Assembly: GCF_019399895.1 (NCBI RefSeq)
Contig: NC_091864.1
Coordinates: 6,612,001-6,676,000, forward strand
Direction of reading: 5' to 3'
Length of the DNA: 64,000 nt
DNA from: Cardiocondyla obscurior
Taxonomy: Eukaryota; Arthropoda; Insecta; Hymenoptera; Formicidae
Shown here: positions 60,881-64,000 of the stretch, piece by piece
Numbering within the stretch: position 1 is the first letter of the stretch
Layout: the number at the start of each line of letters is the position of its first letter
Translations under genes and position numbers: made by a program
Notes under the pieces: model-generated
Seen by the model: only the letters and a program-made list of their open reading frames with translations
What the model was told of the DNA's origin: nothing
The model's database searches: none

Positions 60881-63800
60881 TCATATATCTTCGCTCTCTT
60901 CGCACATCTCGGGGCGCGTACATTACTCGCCGGCGAGCTCATTTCTCGCCACGCCGTAATTGTATTCGAAACGCCGTACATATTTGCCTGAACCGCGGCA
61001 CGACGAGTACCTCGCAAGCGGCGGTACCACGATAAAAGTCCTCCGGCTATAATTACCGCGATACGGAAATTCTTGAAAAGGGGGATGCACGTCGCGAGAC
61101 CGGAAAAAGTCGGAACACGTCGAAAACACGGATACGCTTTTGGCGTTAGAGACCAAAGCTAACAACCCGGCTCGTTTAAAACATGCTCGGGCGGCGCACG
61201 TTTGAAGGGACGTTTACTTTCGTGACTGGCGACATGCGAGTCTTTCTGTCTCTCTCTTTTTCTCTCTTTCTCTTTCTCTTTTAACTCTTCGTCATTCCGC
61301 GCGACCTCACCCCGCGTCGCGTCATTTTCTCCGTCACGGTTCGCATACCGTCGGCAAAGGGATGTCGTTACCGCGAGAGATAGGGACGCGCATGCAACAC
61401 GGAAGACCGACTATTAAATTATATCCCCCTGAGATTGGTGTGCGTATGCGGTATGTGTATAAGTGTTGCGCTTAGCAATACTGGCCGAGGCCGCGCTTCT
61501 GCCGACCACGCAATTCTCGCATGCCCGTGCGCGCGAAGCGACTTAGGGAGAATTACGACCGAGATAGCAATGAGAGAGAGATACGACTTTATATCGCGTC
61601 GCGCACACGCGCCTTCATACACCGCTGTCTCTTCGCTGCGCGATATCAACGAATGGAGACCATCGTTTGTTCTCGGTCGAGTGCCTTTTAAGCATCGCTA
61701 CTTGACGCTCCTCGCTACGCGCAATTTTTTCGGTAATAAACCAATCTAGAGTAGATTCGCACGTTACCTCTTTTTAATTTCACTTTTAGTGAAACAAGCT
61801 GCCCGATTCCTCGCAATTTTTAACCATGTCTTGATTATTAACTGTTGTTAATAAGAATTGTTACGAAAGCTTCCGATAGAAATGAATTTCGCGATAAGGA
61901 TGAGACACGACCGGAGTATTGCTCAGCGATTCTCTTTCTGCTCCACATTATCTCTTCTCTGCGCATAGTCACGACGACGACGACGACGGTGGTAATAACC
62001 CTCCTTGCCTCCTCTCATTCAATTCCTTCGTGTCTGCAGCTCAGTAGTGCGATTTGCATATGCAAATGGCATGATATAAGTAATTAATTCGCAATCAGAA
62101 CGGCATTACCGTTTCGTTATATATCGCACAGATAGCTACGGCAATTCATTAGTAGCGGTGATATTTATTAATTGGGACCGCGAACGTAGGTAGACACTTG
62201 CGATTAAGAATTCAGTCCTCGCTATCGATTACCGCAATGCGTTTCTCTCCGATACTATATAAGCCCGAGAGCGCGAGCAGCTGGCCTCGGTGTCCTTCGA
62301 CGTGAAATGTAGAAACTCAGCCGCTAAATTAGCAGATAAATTAGCGGGCTGTCGTATTTTTTTGTCTCTATCGCGATGGACGGGTGGTACGCGGCTTGAA
62401 TTTCGAATCCGGGGATTACGAGAGTTTCATAATATCTCGCGTAGAAGGGAAAAACGTTTGACGAAACGTGTGATCGAATTTTCGACAAAACGCGCCAGAT
62501 CTCGCGGTTTAATCGTCGCGCTAGGAAAGCAAGCGCCGACGCTTGCTGCGAAACTCGTGAGATAGCACCTGTTACATCCCATCTTTGTCGATCGACCGCG
62601 GTGCCAGCTGGGCCTCCCAACACTCCTCCGCGCATTAACTTTATCGAAATTACATCATGCACCATCGCACACGTACACACACGGGCGCGCGCGAATCTCG
62701 ACGCCGCACAAAACCGCTACGAACATACGAGTTTGTCGACGGTGCCTGTGTGCGCGCGAGGGTATATTGTCGTGGAAGCGTCTATTTGGCGAATGCATCT
62801 TACGACGCCCACCTTCGCGTTTCCCAATCTCCAATGGAACAAGTTTCTCCGTCTTGTACCTGGTAAGCCGACCGTTCTATTCTTGGGTGTATCGAGATTT
62901 CTCTGAAACTCCTCTGTAGAAGATACAAAGGCGTTCCGCCATTATCGGGATTACCGACGGTCTGAAATTTCGTTTCCGCTCGTCAGGGACTAACTGCGTC
63001 AACCCGAGACAATACGCGATTCGATCGTGTTTACGTTTCCCAGCAAACAAGTTTACTTCGGAAAGAGCGGAGGACGGAGCGCCGGCGTCTACAGACGGAG
63101 AACAGAGGGACGTTAGACATCGAGCTTTATATCGTTACGATACTCGTTAGACGACTTTAATTCGGATTCCAAGCGTTACCGAACGCAGATCGTTACGCCG
63201 CCGCGGGAAACGGATACGGCATGTGAAGTATAATTCGGACATAACGAAAAGCGAATCCAATATACACGTAGCGATTACCTCCTTCTCGTGCTGCGCGGCC
63301 CGTAAATCACTCGTAGGAGACAATCTGCTTTCGCGAAAATCAAATTATTTAATCATACTGCGAATACTGTTCCCAAACGTCATCGTAACTTCCATTATTT
63401 CATTGCGGTAATAATCTTCTATTACCAACATTGTAGATGTCGCGTAGCTTTCCATCACGTCGAGGGAAATGGAAATCCTCATAACCGAGTAACTTTTTAA
63501 TATTGTACGGTATTATATTTCCCGACGGAGTTAAAACGCTTTTTCTGCAAAGGGAAAAATATACCTCAGGATATGGATATGCTCGGTCAGATGGAAGAAA
63601 ACAAAGGCCGTGCGCTTACACCGTGTTCGTTACGTCGGAAATAGCGCGTTCTGTTTAATTTCGCGCATTTATTCCACCGCCGAATGACGCTTTAACGACG
63701 ACTTGTAAAAGCTCGACGCGTTCGCAATGACAGCTTGAGAAAACGCGTGGCGACGTATCCGTAAACGATGTCTCGTTTTGCTCCGGTGGATAACTCGCCG

Positions 63801-64000
63801 ACGAGCGAGTTCCGGTACTTCTTCTCTCTCTTCAACCCCGCGCGTCTATCGCCGTGTCATCGAAGGGAACGGACGGAGAAAAACCCGAAGAAGGGAAGGA
63901 AACCGGATAAAAGAAAGAAACGAAAGAGCCGCGCGAGGAGCGAGAAAAGCGAGAAAGAAGAAGATGAACGATGATAGAGGGAATCACGAGAATGGGAAAG
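60881..64000. other. Non-coding or unassigned region at the right end
   Basis: No exon is recognised on either strand. A donor-like CTG/GTAAGC at about 62863 follows an open segment in two frames (62601-62906 and 62657-62866), but neither shows PAN or other domain features. The stretch contains pyrimidine tracts near 61250-61280, a GAC triplet run near 61975-61990 and the octamer dyad at 62052-62067. The frame at 63768-63974 ends in Lys/Arg-rich low complexity. Confidence 0.5.
62052..62067. promoter_or_regulatory. Inverted POU-octamer dyad (16-bp perfect palindrome)
   Basis: ATTTGCAT is followed directly by ATGCAAAT, two octamer motifs back to back. The octamer ATGCAAAT is the established binding site of POU-homeodomain factors, and closely spaced inverted octamers can bind POU dimers. 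The sequence match is exact. A regulatory role here is inference. Confidence 0.35.

Noticed and set aside
62045..62090. Acceptor-like CTGCAGCTCAG followed in phase by Ser-Ala, as expected after the split Arg codon
   Set aside because: The frame ends in a stop after 13 codons with no donor before it, and the PAN pattern does not continue.
1..64000. CRISPR arrays, bacterial operons, rRNA genes, mitochondrial insertions, viral genes
   Set aside because: No direct-repeat/spacer pattern, ribosome-binding-site spaced gene strings, rRNA-like blocks or recognisable viral or mitochondrial proteins were seen in the sequence or its translations.

Overview
The window looks like nuclear DNA of an insect, most likely a hymenopteran and possibly an ant. 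CpG dinucleotides (cgcg, tcga, acgt) are abundant throughout. AT-rich blocks alternate with CpG-rich blocks, poly-A/T tracts and microsatellites are frequent, and the one clearly recognisable gene is an intron-rich cuticle/apical-matrix type gene. The species call is inference from composition only. There is no sign of bacterial operons, phage, plasmid, CRISPR, rRNA or organellar DNA.

The window is gene-poor. The only firm gene lies on the + strand and is incomplete. A coding exon with a start codon and signal peptide (18049-18433) splices in phase 1 over a 16.6 kb intron to a second coding exon (35026-35227), which ends in phase 2 at a strong donor. The joined reading frame gives about 196 residues: a signal peptide, a Ser/Ala/Pro-rich linker, one complete PAN/Apple-like cysteine module and the first half of a second one. 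This layout is typical of insect PAN plus zona pellucida (ZP) domain membrane proteins such as NompA, Trynity, Neyo and Morpheyus, which organise the apical extracellular matrix and cuticle. The ZP domain and all later exons are not visible, so the gene probably runs beyond base 64000. A possible untranslated first exon ends near 16822.

A second, weaker candidate is the 3' terminal exon of a minus-strand membrane protein at 60515-60812: one hydrophobic segment, a charged tail and a stop. A CpG-rich island at 37643-38088 is open in several frames and cannot be assigned.

Layout: 1-16.2 kb is non-coding, with one copy of a dispersed repeat and a GCG-rich block at 12.4-13.05 kb; 16.2-18.0 kb is the putative 5' region and first intron; 18.0-35.2 kb holds the two PAN exons and the giant intron; 35.2-64 kb is presumed later intron. 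This last part contains a palindromic MITE-like element (44911-45069), a second copy of the dispersed repeat (about 55.4 kb), a perfect 34-bp palindrome (55152-55185), a 64-bp TGCG microsatellite, an inverted POU-octamer dyad (62052-62067) and the minus-strand exon. Most open frames of 60-170 codons elsewhere look like chance openings in CpG-rich DNA and were not annotated.
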